A stretch of 55,653 nt of DNA from an uncultured Lachnospiraceae bacterium (GTDB lineage: Bacteria; Bacillota; Clostridia; Lachnospirales; Lachnospiraceae). The notes under the pieces were generated by a model. It was not told the origin of the DNA. It saw only the letters and a list, made by a program, of their open reading frames with translations, and made no database searches. A program made the position numbers and the translations under genes. Below, in pieces: positions 41,010 to 49,558 of this stretch; the first letter of the stretch is position 1, and the number at the start of each line of letters is the position of its first letter. The stretch lies in NCBI GenBank assembly GCA_910589105.1, contig CAJUST010000018.1, positions 1 through 55,653 of the forward strand, read 5' to 3'.

Positions 41010-42152
41010 CTACCACCTGCTCTCTATAAATTCATATACTGCCTGTTCTGTCTCCAAAATCTGCTCTACAGTAGGGTTTGGGACAAAAGAAATCCGGTCC
41101 AGACATGTCTCTATCATCTCCGTTATAGTAAGATATGCAATTTTCCGGCTTAAAAACAGCGCAACCGCTTTTTCATTCGCCGCATTATAGACTGTTGGCG
41201 CGTTGCCGCCCCTCTTTAACGCATCAAACGCCAAAGCAAGCCCGCGGAATGTCTGCATATCCGGCTGTTCAAACGTCAAACCGGAATGTTCAAAGAGATT
41301 TAGCCGCGTCCCGCTTAATGTACGGCGTTTCGGGTAATAAAGGGCATATTGAATCGGAATGCGCATATCCGGCGTTCCAAGCTGCGCAATGACTGCGCCG
41401 TCTTTAAATTCCACAGCGGAATGGAGAATGCTCTGCGGATGCACTGTCACCTGAATTTGCTCCGGCTTAACGTTAAACAGCCATTTCGCTTCTATGACCT
41501 CAAGCCCTTTATTGACTAACGTCGAAGAATCTATTGTAATCTTCTTTCCCATAGACCAGTTCGGGTGCTTTAAAGCATCCTCAAGCTGAACGTATCTAAG
41601 TTCTTCGGCTGTTTTTCCCCGAAACGGCCCGCCGGAAGCCGTCAGGATTATTTTTTGGATCGCATTTTCCGTTTCTCCCTGCAATGATTGGAAAATTGCG
41701 CTGTGTTCACTGTCAACGGGAAGAATCTGCGCATTATGCTCTTTAGCCAGCGGCATAATAATATGTCCCGCCGTCACAAGCGTCTCTTTATTGGCAAGCG
41801 CAATCTTCTTTCCCGACTGAATCGCCGCAATCGTCGGACGTATGCCAAGCATCCCGACAACCGCCGTCACTAAAGTCTCCGTCTCCGGCATTGCCGCCAC
41901 TTCCAACAGCCCTTCCATGCCAGATACGATTTTAACGGAAAAATCCGCCGTCCTTATCCGCAGTTCCTTTGCCTTTTCTTCTTCCCAGATTGCCGCTATG
42001 CGGGGGCGAAACTCCCGTATCTGCCGTTCCAGCAAGGAAAGATTGCCTCCAGCGGCAACCGCCGTTACTTCAATGTCTTTTTGTTCCCTGACAATCTCTA
42101 ATGTCTGGGAGCCGATGGAACCGGTCGACCCCAAAATCGCTATTTTTTTCAT
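41010..42152 (-). CDS. dxr: 1-Deoxy-D-xylulose 5-phosphate reductoisomerase
   Basis: First committed MEP-pathway enzyme, 380 residues. ILGSTGSIGSQTLEIV is the NADPH-binding start; VDSEHSAIFQSLQGE, LTASGGPFRG, HPNWSMGKKITIDSSTLVNKG and HPQSILHSAVEFKDG are family hallmarks covering metal and substrate sites. GAGGGAT lies 5 nt before the ATG. It lies between cdsA and rseP, as in many Firmicutes. Confidence 0.97.
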   Translation of the reverse strand: MKKIAILGSTGSIGSQTLEIVREQKDIEVTAVAAGGNLSLLERQIREFRPRIAAIWEEEKAKELRIRTADFSVKIVSGMEGLLEVAAMPETETLVTAVVGMLGIRPTIAAIQSGKKIALANKETLVTAGHIIMPLAKEHNAQILPVDSEHSAIFQSLQGETENAIQKIILTASGGPFRGKTAEELRYVQLEDALKHPNWSMGKKITIDSSTLVNKGLEVIEAKWLFNVKPEQIQVTVHPQSILHSAVEFKDGAVIAQLGTPDMRIPIQYALYYPKRRTLSGTRLNLFEHSGLTFEQPDMQTFRGLALAFDALKRGGNAPTVYNAANEKAVALFLSRKIAYLTITEMIETCLDRISFVPNPTVEQILETEQAVYEFIESRW

Positions 42153-42175
42153 GTTATCCCTCGTTTGCTATTGCC

Positions 42176-42976
42176 CTAAATCAAATACGCGGCAAGATAA
42201 TAAACAACCGGAGCCGTAAAAATGACGCTGTCAAATCTGTCTAAAATCCCGCCATGCCCCGGAATCAATGTCCCATAGTCTTTTATGCCATAATTCCGCT
42301 TTATGGCGGAAGCCGCTAAATCCCCAACCATCGAAATCAATGCCCCAACGCCGCCAATCACTGCGAAAATCAGCATTTCATTGAATTCAACCTGAATTTG
42401 CTCCTGAAATGCAAAACAATATAAAAACGTAAGAAGCATACTTCCGGCTATCCCGCCGGCTGCCCCTTCCACTGATTTTTTGGGGCTTAATTTCGGTGAC
42501 ATCTTATGCTTTCCAAATAAGACGCCGACACAATAAGCGCATGTGTCGCTTCCCCATGAACATAAAAAAATCAGCCAAACTATATAAGCGCCCTGCTCTA
42601 ACATTCTGGTCTGATACACATAGGAAAGCATCGCCGCTGTATAAAAAACGCCAAAAAACGCCGCCAGCGCCTGTTCCGTCTTATACGCCGGATATGAAAA
42701 CACATACACAGCCATCAGAAGCGTTAATAAGCCAATCACCAAAATCATCGGATCAGAAAAGAACTGCTCTCTTAAATTCAGATAAAAAACCACTGCCGCG
42801 GCATATCCCGCCACACCGATCACGCTCTTTTCTATTTGAAAGACACGATACAATTCATACAACCCAATCAAAGAAATAATAAGGAGAGACGCAAACAAAA
42901 CATCTCCTCCCGTGATGATCAAAACAAGCGCAAGTATGACTAAAACAATTCCGCTGAGTAATCTTGTCTTAAACAT
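42176..42976 (-). CDS. cdsA: Phosphatidate cytidylyltransferase CdsA
   Basis: Makes CDP-diacylglycerol from phosphatidate and CTP. The 266-residue integral membrane protein has about 8 helices. The C-terminal signature includes SWGSDTCAYCVGVLFGKHKM, SPKKSVEGAAGG and the CDP-alcohol motif ending KDYGTLIPGHGGILDRFDS. It overlaps the end of uppS by 8 nt, so translation is probably coupled. Confidence 0.95.
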   Translation of the reverse strand: MFKTRLLSGIVLVILALVLIITGGDVLFASLLIISLIGLYELYRVFQIEKSVIGVAGYAAAVVFYLNLREQFFSDPMILVIGLLTLLMAVYVFSYPAYKTEQALAAFFGVFYTAAMLSYVYQTRMLEQGAYIVWLIFLCSWGSDTCAYCVGVLFGKHKMSPKLSPKKSVEGAAGGIAGSMLLTFLYCFAFQEQIQVEFNEMLIFAVIGGVGALISMVGDLAASAIKRNYGIKDYGTLIPGHGGILDRFDSVIFTAPVVYYLAAYLI

Positions 42977-43688
42977 TCGTTTCCTCTTTCTCGGAAATCC
43001 CGCCGTATCTTCTGTCTCTGGAACTATATGCTTCCACAGCGCGTTTTAATTCCATTTCTTTAAAATCCGGCCAAGGCGTTTCCGTAAAATAAAATTCACT
43101 GTAAGCGAGCTGCCAAAGCAAATAGTTGGATAAACGCTGTTCCCCGCTTGTACGGATTAACAAATCCGGATCGGGAATATCCGCAGTGTCGAGATAGGAA
43201 GAAAACTTTGTTTCATTCAAATCTTCTATTTCCAATTTTCCTTCTTTGCAGTCGGAATACATTTTTTTCATTGCGCGGATCATTTCGTCCCTGCTCCCAT
43301 AATTAATGGCGATTTGCAGATTCAATCCCTGATATGCCGCAGATGCGGCTTCCAAATCCCTGATATTTTTTTGAAACTTTTCATCTAATCTTGAAATATC
43401 TCCAATGACGCGTACCCGCATATCATTTTTTTTCGCTGTCTTGATACAATTTTTTAAATAGGAATCCAAAAGCCGCATTAAAGCGGCAACTTCTTTGTTC
43501 GGCCTGTTCCAGTTTTCTGTAGAAAACGCATACAAGGTCAAATAACGGATTCCCATATCATGCGCCGCTTTTGCAACGACTTCCACATTCTTAGCCCCCA
43601 TTGTGTGCCCGTAATTCCGCGGCATATTTTTTGATTTCGCCCATCTTCCATTTCCGTCCAATATAATTGCCACATGATTTGGAACCAT
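42969..43688 (-). CDS. uppS: Undecaprenyl diphosphate synthase (isoprenyl transferase)
   Basis: Cis-prenyltransferase that makes the C55 lipid carrier for wall polymers, 239 residues. HVAIILDGNGRWAKSK holds the catalytic Asp; GHTMGAKNV, LYAFSTENWNRP and DLLIRTSGEQRLSNYLLWQL are classic. AAAGGAGA lies about 10 nt before the ATG. Precedes and overlaps cdsA. Confidence 0.96.
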   Translation of the reverse strand: MVPNHVAIILDGNGRWAKSKNMPRNYGHTMGAKNVEVVAKAAHDMGIRYLTLYAFSTENWNRPNKEVAALMRLLDSYLKNCIKTAKKNDMRVRVIGDISRLDEKFQKNIRDLEAASAAYQGLNLQIAINYGSRDEMIRAMKKMYSDCKEGKLEIEDLNETKFSSYLDTADIPDPDLLIRTSGEQRLSNYLLWQLAYSEFYFTETPWPDFKEMELKRAVEAYSSRDRRYGGISEKEETNV

Positions 43689-43716
43689 AATTTTATACTC
43701 TCCTTTTCACATTATG

Positions 43717-43749
43717 GTGAAAATGGGGACACGCTTATGCAGTGCCCCC
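43717..43749 (-). terminator. Weak terminator or attenuator between frr and uppS
   Basis: Minus strand: GGGGGCAC (43742-43749) and GTGTCCCC (43725-43732), 8 bp with one G-U pair and a 9-nt loop, followed by ATTTTC. It lies in the 69-bp gap inside the block and may lower uppS expression relative to frr. Confidence 0.4.
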
Positions 43750-43757
43750 ACAAATCA

Positions 43758-44309
43758 TCATACAGTAAGAATTTCTTTTGTTTTTGAATCTACTGCTTTA
43801 TCTATCTGCCCGATGTACTTATCCGTCATCTTCTGGGCTTCTTCTTCCAATCCTTTAATTTCATCTTTGGAAACGTCTTCTTTCGATAATTTCTTAAAAG
43901 AATCATTGGCGTCACGGCGAATGTTGCGAACTGCGACTTTTGCCTGCTCTCCCTTTTTCTTGATGTCCTTTGCGAGCTCTTTTCTCCGTTCTTCCGTCAA
44001 TTCAGGAAAGACAAGGCGAATCACTGCGCCATCGTTCGTCGGATTGATTCCTATCTCGGAAGTAAGAATCGCCCGTTCAATTTCCTTCACCATGGACTTT
44101 TCCCAAGGCTGGATTTGAATCATACGCGGTTCCGGCACACTGACATTCGCTACGGACTGAATTGGCGTCGGAGTTCCGTAATAGTCCACTTTCAATTTAT
44201 CAAGCACATGCGGATTTGCCCGCCCAGCGCGGATCGCTCCAAACTCCTCCTCCAAATTGTGTAAGGATTTCTGCATCTTCGTATCAAATGGTTCTAGTCT
44301 CGCATCCAT
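43758..44309 (-). CDS. frr: Ribosome recycling factor
   Basis: 183-residue protein that, with EF-G, splits the post-termination ribosome. GAIRAGRANPHVLDKLKVDYYG, PWEKSMVKEIERAI and RLVFPELTEERRKELAK are standard; the two-domain length is normal. Follows pyrH by 17 nt. Confidence 0.97.
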   Translation of the reverse strand: MDARLEPFDTKMQKSLHNLEEEFGAIRAGRANPHVLDKLKVDYYGTPTPIQSVANVSVPEPRMIQIQPWEKSMVKEIERAILTSEIGINPTNDGAVIRLVFPELTEERRKELAKDIKKKGEQAKVAVRNIRRDANDSFKKLSKEDVSKDEIKGLEEEAQKMTDKYIGQIDKAVDSKTKEILTV

Positions 44310-44326
44310 ATTTTAGCCCTCCCTCA

Positions 44327-45022
44327 TCAGACCGTAACTTTCGTTCCGTTAAAATCACCGGATATCGCTTTTATAATACTATTTTCTTCGTTCAATGCAA
44401 ATACATACATTGGCATTTTATTTTCCATACACATAATGGAAGCAGTCATATCGACAACGGCAAGCTTCTCTGCAATCACTTCTTCAATGGAAATGCTGCC
44501 ATAGCGTTTCGCATCCGGATTAACCTTTGGATCGCGGTCATACACGCCATCGACTGCTTTTGCTAAAAGAATCCCTTCCGCCTCAATTTCGACAGCGCGA
44601 AGGACGGTTGCCGTATCCGTTGAAAAATATGGATGTCCGGTTCCTCCTGCAAAAAACACAACCATATTATGTGCAAAATATTTATTCGCGCGGTCTTTTG
44701 AAAACAGCTTTGTCATGGAGCCACATTCAAATGGCGTTAAAATCTGCGTCATCATGCCAACGGAACGAAAAATTTCAGACACATAGATGCAATTCATCAC
44801 GGTCGCTAACATTCCGATTTGGTCTGCTTTGGTTCGGTCTATCGCCTCACTGGCGCGCCCACGCCAGAAATTTCCGCCACCGATAACGATTCCAACCTGT
44901 ATCTTTTTGTCATTTAACTCTTTGACCTGATTCGCCACTTTTCGCACAGTAGGTTCATCAAACCCCGTTTTTTTCTCACCAGCCAATGCTTCTCCGCTTA
45001 ATTTCAACAAAACCCGCTTCAT
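44327..45022 (-). CDS. pyrH: UMP kinase PyrH
   Basis: 231-residue amino-acid-kinase-fold enzyme phosphorylating UMP. RVLLKLSGEALAG, IVIGGGNFWRG, DQIGMLATVMNCIY and GGTGHPYFSTDTATVLRAVE are diagnostic. The stop of the bactofilin gene is 3 nt upstream of its start. The pyrH-frr-uppS-cdsA-dxr-rseP order is conserved in Firmicutes. Confidence 0.97.
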   Translation of the reverse strand: MKRVLLKLSGEALAGEKKTGFDEPTVRKVANQVKELNDKKIQVGIVIGGGNFWRGRASEAIDRTKADQIGMLATVMNCIYVSEIFRSVGMMTQILTPFECGSMTKLFSKDRANKYFAHNMVVFFAGGTGHPYFSTDTATVLRAVEIEAEGILLAKAVDGVYDRDPKVNPDAKRYGSISIEEVIAEKLAVVDMTASIMCMENKMPMYVFALNEENSIIKAISGDFNGTKVTV

Positions 45023-45025
45023 AAA

Positions 45026-45862
45026 TTAGATTCCCTTCTTTTCTTCAAAAAGACCCTGTACGTCAATGTCTGCATAGCACTGTGAGCAGAAGCCTTCGAT
45101 AACGGCCCCGTTATTAATCTGTACGGAACGGGATTTGATATTGCCCATTACAACTGCGGAAGTATCTACAACCACTGGCCCCTGTACGTCTACATCGCCT
45201 TTGATTGCCCCAGCGATTACTGCTGAACTTGCTGTGATGTTTCCGATTACCACAGAGCCAATGCCAATCTTAACTGTTCCGCTGCTTTTTACTTCGCCTT
45301 CCACTTTTGCCGCATCTGCGAAAAATTCGGAAGAATTGCTGTTGCCTTCTAACATGCCCGTTACAACTAATTTTCCACGGCAGGTTACGTTTCCATTGAT
45401 TTTGCCGCGAATATCAATAGAACCGTTAGAACCAATGTCACCCGTGATGTTCGTGCCTTCCGTAATTACGGTCACTTCATCTGAGATCGGTTCTTCCACA
45501 TGCGCTTCCATCTCCGGCTGCTGTAAAGTTGTTGCTGTCATTACTTCTTCGTTCATTTCTTTTTTCTCCTCCATAATTGTTCTTTCATCTGCTTTTTTCA
45601 CTTCGCCTGAAAACTCTTGTTCCAGATTGACTACCTGTTGTGAATTAACGACTGCCTGTTCTTCTTTTACAGGCGCTACAGGTTCTAACAATCCGTCTAA
45701 CTTGGATAGTTCTGATTTCGTATCCACTCCTGTGTCCAGAGTGTTTACAACCATATCTTCACTCTCCGGCGTCTCTTTCTTTTCTGCCGGTTCCTCAGAA
45801 CCCAGCATCAACTCATCCACCGCTTGGGAAAAGTCATCTTTAAACTCCTTAAAAAAACCCAT
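45026..45862 (-). CDS. Bactofilin-like polymer-forming protein
   Basis: 278 residues. The N-terminal half (about 1-130) is acidic, low-complexity and probably disordered (SEEPAEKKETPESED). The C-terminal half is a right-handed beta-helix of repeated strands with the DUF583/bactofilin pattern: TVITEGTNITGDIGSNGSID, INGNVTCRGKLVVTGMLEGN, then GTVKIGIGSVVIGNI. Such proteins polymerise without nucleotide and position wall enzymes. The polysaccharide deacetylase gene lies directly upstream (24-nt gap), which fits that role. The long acidic head is unusual compared with short bactofilins. Confidence 0.85.
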   Translation of the reverse strand: MGFFKEFKDDFSQAVDELMLGSEEPAEKKETPESEDMVVNTLDTGVDTKSELSKLDGLLEPVAPVKEEQAVVNSQQVVNLEQEFSGEVKKADERTIMEEKKEMNEEVMTATTLQQPEMEAHVEEPISDEVTVITEGTNITGDIGSNGSIDIRGKINGNVTCRGKLVVTGMLEGNSNSSEFFADAAKVEGEVKSSGTVKIGIGSVVIGNITASSAVIAGAIKGDVDVQGPVVVDTSAVVMGNIKSRSVQINNGAVIEGFCSQCYADIDVQGLFEEKKGI

Positions 45863-45886
45863 CGTACTTCCTCCATCATTTATTTG

Positions 45887-46876
45887 TTATTGTTCCACAC
45901 TCAATGCGGCGATATGCTGCACTACAGTGGTGTTTTCATCTATGGGCAAAATCTCAGCTCCCATGCCTAAAAGCGCCTGAATCATCGGTTCTAAGGCTTG
46001 TACCGTAGAAGTTTTCGTCTCCGCATCGTGCATAAGAACAATGGACGTCTTATATCTCACAACGTCCGTCATCACGTTCTGCACCAGCTCTTCCGGCGTA
46101 TAGGCCTGTGAAGTGGCGTCTCCGCTTGAAACATTCCAGTCAAAATAGGTAATGCCCTGTTCATTCAAATATGTGATAAATTCCGACATATTGGTATTGC
46201 TGACTTTATTGCTGCTGCCACCCGGAAAACGGTAAAACAGGCATTCTTTTCCAGTGACTTTATAGAGGTAATTTTGAATTTTTGAAAAATCATCTACAAA
46301 AGATTCCATAGAAGCGTATAAATCTTTGTATTTGTGGGAATAGGAATGCATCGCCAGCGTATGGCCTTCCTCTACAATCCTTTTGTAAAGGGCTTCATTT
46401 TCCTCCCCTTCCCTTCCTATTACAAAAAATGTCGCTTTCAAGTTGTATTTTTGCAAAATGTCTAAAATCTGCGATGTGTTGCCGCTAGGCCCATCGTCAA
46501 ACGTCAAATAGACTCTATGGGCGTCGTCTTCATCCGCCATGTTTTCTTTCTGGTTCATGGCCGGCACTACGCCATAATCCATCTCATCCATCAAGCTTTC
46601 ATCTATGGAATTTTCCAGATTAAAATAAGTGCTTTCGTCCGTATCCGGCACTGTCTGTTTGGATTCCGCTTCCATCCGCCCGCTGACCGTAAAATTATCC
46701 AAAAGATAATCCACTTTTTCCTCCAGCCGGTACATTTTCCATGCCAAAAACCAGCATATGGCAACAGAAAGAAACAGCCATATCCCTACTACGCCGATAA
46801 TCACGGCTTTCACTTTTGCAATCCGCTCGCGCCTTTTCCTTGCTTCTTTCAATCCTTTTGCAGTACTATCTTCCAT
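45887..46876 (-). CDS. Membrane-anchored polysaccharide deacetylase (NodB domain)
   Basis: 329-residue protein with a basic cytoplasmic head, one membrane helix at about 23-45 (VIIGVVGIWLFLSVAICWFL), a stalk, and an extracellular NodB domain. Motifs: VYLTFDDGPSG (catalytic and metal Asp), HSYSH (metal His), FRFPGGSSN and IVLMHDAE; all appear intact. It would remove acetyl groups from peptidoglycan or another amino sugar polymer. The start at 46876 has AAAGGG 7 nt upstream; the frame extends 23 codons further but without a site. Transcribed from its own promoter and followed by bactofilin. Confidence 0.9.
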   Translation of the reverse strand: MEDSTAKGLKEARKRRERIAKVKAVIIGVVGIWLFLSVAICWFLAWKMYRLEEKVDYLLDNFTVSGRMEAESKQTVPDTDESTYFNLENSIDESLMDEMDYGVVPAMNQKENMADEDDAHRVYLTFDDGPSGNTSQILDILQKYNLKATFFVIGREGEENEALYKRIVEEGHTLAMHSYSHKYKDLYASMESFVDDFSKIQNYLYKVTGKECLFYRFPGGSSNKVSNTNMSEFITYLNEQGITYFDWNVSSGDATSQAYTPEELVQNVMTDVVRYKTSIVLMHDAETKTSTVQALEPMIQALLGMGAEILPIDENTTVVQHIAALSVEQ

Positions 46877-46953
46877 TGCAATTCCCTTTTCTCCAGTCAA
46901 AATTATATACAGCGTTGCATACTTTCTGCATTGCGAGCAAGCCACTCCCTCAT

Positions 46954-46981
46954 ATTATATCACATCTTGCTGTATTTGCAA
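46954..46981 (-). promoter_or_regulatory. Promoter of deacetylase-bactofilin-pyrH block
   Basis: Minus strand: TTGCAA, 16 nt, TATAAT with an extended TGA before the -10. It lies just behind the trigger-factor-like gene and starts the long housekeeping block. Confidence 0.7.
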
Positions 46982-46984
46982 GAT
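46964..46984. repeat. Inverted repeat over deacetylase promoter
   Basis: Perfect 7-bp arms ATCTTGC and GCAAGAT with a 7-nt centre, covering the -35 and part of the spacer. It could be an operator or the remains of a terminator of the upstream gene; no T-run follows. Confidence 0.4.
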
Positions 46985-48165
46985 TATTCTGTATCTTCCT
47001 CTGCGCCTTCTTCAACAAAAACAGCTTCCGTCCCATCTTCTGGATCGCTGTCATCATCATAATCATCTTCTTCATAGTATTCTTCTTCCGAAACTTCTTC
47101 CACATTGGCGTTTTCATACAGGAATGCAACTGCTTTGCCCCTGACTAACATTGCCATTACGGACAATTCCCCATAATCCCCGACAAAGTCTTCTAAAGAT
47201 TCATATTCATATTCAACAGCTAAAGCTTCGGCTTCTTCCTTATAATTTTTATCCGTAATCTCAAAACCTTCCGCCTTCGCAATCGCCTGTGAAACTAAAA
47301 TCTCATTGACCCAGTTTAACGTCTCGGCTTCCAAATCCCCGTCTTCCATGTAATCAGACATAAATTCGTCAAAATCCACGCCAAACATATCCGCGTATGA
47401 CTGATATTGCTCTACCGTGTCATTATAGCAGGAATCATATAACGCCTGAGGATACCCGTCTATCTCTGCGTTTGAAACCGCTTGTAACAAGGCGTCGTCT
47501 CCCGCCGCAGATTCCGCCTCCTGCTGGGCGGATAACAATAATTCTTCCCGCAATGCTTCTTCATATGCGTCAATCGTCTCATATTCGGTCGCTTCTTTCA
47601 CAAAATCATCGGTGTATTCCGGAGTCTGCACTTCATTGATGGAATTTAAAGTAACGGTAAATTCCGCTGTTTTCCCTTTGAGATCTTCATCATAATCATC
47701 CGGAAACGTCATTTGGAAGGTGAACGTCTCGCCTGCGCTCTTTCCAACAACATTTGCTTCAAATTCTTCTATAAATTCTTCCTGCCCCAACGTAAATTCA
47801 TAATCTTCCGCCGTACCGCCGTCAAATTCTTCTCCATCTACCGTCCCTTTAAAATCAAGATTCACATAATCGTTATTTTGCGCAGGACGATCTGAAATTT
47901 CTTTATATTCTGTATGTTCATCAAGCATTTCTTCTATGCTTGTCTCTACATCTTCTTCCGTAATGACCGGAACCGGATATTTTACGGAAAGCTGTTTATA
48001 TTCCCCTAATTTAACATAATCATCAATTGAATAATCAAAAACTTCCGCTTCTGCAGTTTCTGTGCCGTTTACAGAGCCATCTGTCTTATTATTATCCCCG
48101 CAACCCATACACGCCATTGCCCCTGCAAAAAGCGCCGCGGCAAAAAGACCCGTTTTTCTCGTCAT
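46984..48165 (-). CDS. Trigger-factor-like FKBP peptidyl-prolyl isomerase lipoprotein
   Basis: 393 residues. The ATG at 48165 has AGAGGG 6 nt upstream and starts a lipoprotein signal peptide (LFAAALFAGAMACMGC, with a cysteine for lipid attachment). After it come an FKBP domain at about 95-185 (NDYVNLDFKGTVDGEEFDGG, FPDDYDEDLKGKTAEF) and a trigger-factor C-terminal helical domain to about 345. The tail is very acidic (EEEYYEEDDYDDDSDPED). It has no ribosome-binding trigger-factor head, so it is an extracytoplasmic folding factor rather than the ribosomal chaperone. The clients are unknown. Divergent from cotJABC. Confidence 0.88.
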   Translation of the reverse strand: MTRKTGLFAAALFAGAMACMGCGDNNKTDGSVNGTETAEAEVFDYSIDDYVKLGEYKQLSVKYPVPVITEEDVETSIEEMLDEHTEYKEISDRPAQNNDYVNLDFKGTVDGEEFDGGTAEDYEFTLGQEEFIEEFEANVVGKSAGETFTFQMTFPDDYDEDLKGKTAEFTVTLNSINEVQTPEYTDDFVKEATEYETIDAYEEALREELLLSAQQEAESAAGDDALLQAVSNAEIDGYPQALYDSCYNDTVEQYQSYADMFGVDFDEFMSDYMEDGDLEAETLNWVNEILVSQAIAKAEGFEITDKNYKEEAEALAVEYEYESLEDFVGDYGELSVMAMLVRGKAVAFLYENANVEEVSEEEYYEEDDYDDDSDPEDGTEAVFVEEGAEEDTE

Positions 48166-48203
48166 AAGTATCCCTCTCTTCATTTATCTCATTTTTCATA
48201 GGA

Positions 48204-48233
48204 ATCATAACATATCTGAGAAATGAAAATCAA
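48204..48233 (-). promoter_or_regulatory. Candidate promoter of lipoprotein isomerase gene
   Basis: Minus strand: TTGATT, 18 nt, TATGAT, about 40 nt before the start codon. Confidence 0.45.
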
Positions 48234-48346
48234 TATTTTTTTTCGTTTTCATAAATTGTTCAAACTTTCCAATCTCTTTTGCCTTTTCCGGCAGCGTTTT
48301 TCTGTTCTGAATGAGCCAAAAACGGAATATAATAATAGTTTTACAG

Positions 48347-48374
48347 TCACTTTATTTCAGTTTCTGCATACGTT
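48347..48374 (+). promoter_or_regulatory. Sigma-E-like promoter of cotJABC
   Basis: TCACTTT, 13 nt, CATACGTT. The -10 fits the mother-cell sigma-E pattern (CATACAnT) and the spacing is right; cotJ is sigma-E controlled in Bacillus. Confidence 0.6.
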
Positions 48375-48404
48375 ATTGGTATAAATGAAAAAAGGAGATT
48401 TTCT

Positions 48405-48629
48405 ATGAATACTTGCAGCCAGCCAAGATGTGGGAAAAACCGGTTTTCCCCGCCGCCTATGCGCCAAAACGATGCATGGGCTTCTGATAACTTTGCGCTT
48501 GCAATGGCTTATGTGCCTATGCAGCATTTTAAAACTGTATACGAACCGGACGAAGCCTTACAGACCGGAACCATTTTTCCGGAATTAAATAAACCCTTTA
48601 TGGGCTGGAAGGGAGGCCGTCCATGTTGA
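48405..48629 (+). CDS. cotJA: Spore coat protein CotJA
   Basis: 74-residue inner-coat component. LAMAYVPMQHFKTVYEPDEA and LQTGTIFPELNKPFMGWKGG are the conserved CotJA core. AAAGGAGA lies 6 nt before the ATG. The gene's stop overlaps the cotJB start by 7 nt. Confidence 0.93.
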   Translation: MNTCSQPRCGKNRFSPPPMRQNDAWASDNFALAMAYVPMQHFKTVYEPDEALQTGTIFPELNKPFMGWKGGRPC

Positions 48630-48892
48630 GACAGACAATGAACCAGAGCCAGTTGTGGGATTGGATCAACGAAGTCAGTTTTGCCGTAACAGAAATTACC
48701 CTGTATCTGGATACGCATCCAGACGATGAAGAAGCGCTTGCGTTTTTTTATCATTATAATGAAGAACGCAAAAAAGCGCTTGCCCTTTATTCTTCAAACT
48801 ACTCTCCTCTGACGCTTAACATGGTGCAGCAGGAAGACGACTATTGGCGCTGGGCAACGGAACCATGGCCTTGGGAAGGGGGTTACTGTTAA
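48623..48892 (+). CDS. cotJB: Spore coat protein CotJB
   Basis: 89-residue spore protein of the CotJB family: LWDWINEVSFAVTEITLYLD, THPDDEEALAFFYHYNEER and the aromatic ending WATEPWPWEGGYC. GGGAGG precedes the ATG inside cotJA. Its TAA overlaps the cotJC ATG by one base (TAATG). Confidence 0.93.
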   Translation: MLRQTMNQSQLWDWINEVSFAVTEITLYLDTHPDDEEALAFFYHYNEERKKALALYSSNYSPLTLNMVQQEDDYWRWATEPWPWEGGYC

Positions 48893-49503
48893 TGTGGAAT
48901 TATGAAAAACGTTTGGAATATCCAATCAATATTAAAGAAACAAATCCAAAAATCGCTAAGTTTATTATGAGCCAGTATGGCGGCCCGGACGGTGAAATTT
49001 CCGCTAGCCTGCGTTATCTTTCCCAAAGGTATTCTATGCCTTACCGTGAGGTAATGGGAATATTAACGGATATAGGCACAGAAGAAATGGCCCACTTTGA
49101 GATGGTAGCCACCATCGTTCACCAGCTTACGCGCAACTTAACGCCGGAAGAAATCAAAGAATCCGGATTTGGCGAATATTACATCGACCATACATTAGGC
49201 ATATGGCCGCAAGCCGCAGGCGGCGTGCCGCAAAATGCCTGTGAGTTTCAGGTAAAAGCCGATCCGATTACGGATATAATGGAAGATATGGCGGCAGAGC
49301 AAAAGGCCAGAAGCACTTATGACAATATCCTGCGCGTCGTCAAAGATCCGGACGTCATAGATCCCATACGCTTCCTGCGCGCAAGGGAAGTCGTCCATTT
49401 CCAGCGGTTCGGCGAAGCCCTCCGCCTTATCCAAGAACGATTAGACTCTAAAAACTTCTACGCCTGCAATCCTGTCATTGACAAAAACTGCGGCAGAAAA
49501 TAA
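48892..49503 (+). CDS. cotJC: Spore coat manganese-catalase-like protein CotJC
   Basis: 203-residue ferritin-fold protein related to dimanganese catalase. Metal ligands are in GEISASLRYLSQ, TDIGTEEMAHFEMV (ExxH), AAEQKARSTYDN and AREVVHFQRFGEA (ExxH). It could remove peroxide in the developing coat, as shown for related spore proteins. The start MWNYEKRLEYP at 48892 is preferred to one 16 codons upstream inside cotJB, because it is the family start and follows GGGGG. Confidence 0.94.
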   Translation: MWNYEKRLEYPINIKETNPKIAKFIMSQYGGPDGEISASLRYLSQRYSMPYREVMGILTDIGTEEMAHFEMVATIVHQLTRNLTPEEIKESGFGEYYIDHTLGIWPQAAGGVPQNACEFQVKADPITDIMEDMAAEQKARSTYDNILRVVKDPDVIDPIRFLRAREVVHFQRFGEALRLIQERLDSKNFYACNPVIDKNCGRK

Positions 49504-49504
49504 A

Positions 49505-49544
49505 TAAAACAAAAAACGGGAGAGGCGCGTAAAGCGCCCCTCCC
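49505..49544 (-). terminator. Terminator of TerD-family gene
   Basis: Minus strand: GGGAGGGGCGC and GCGCCTCTCCC form an 11-bp stem with a 5-nt loop, followed by GTTTTTTGTTTTA. On the plus strand the tail is AAATTAATT, so it may only weakly stop cotJABC. Confidence 0.85.
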
Positions 49545-49558
49545 AAATTAATTCCAAT

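Noticed and set aside
45135..45980. Plus-strand 281-codon ORF opposite the bactofilin gene
   Set aside because: It mirrors the repetitive bactofilin coding sequence on the other strand. It lacks a ribosome-binding site, and its Ser/Thr/Pro-rich translation is typical of antisense shadows.
46517..47148. Plus-strand ORFs of 110-181 codons opposite the deacetylase and lipoprotein genes
   Set aside because: They arise from the reverse of acidic and hydrophobic codon runs; no ribosome-binding site.
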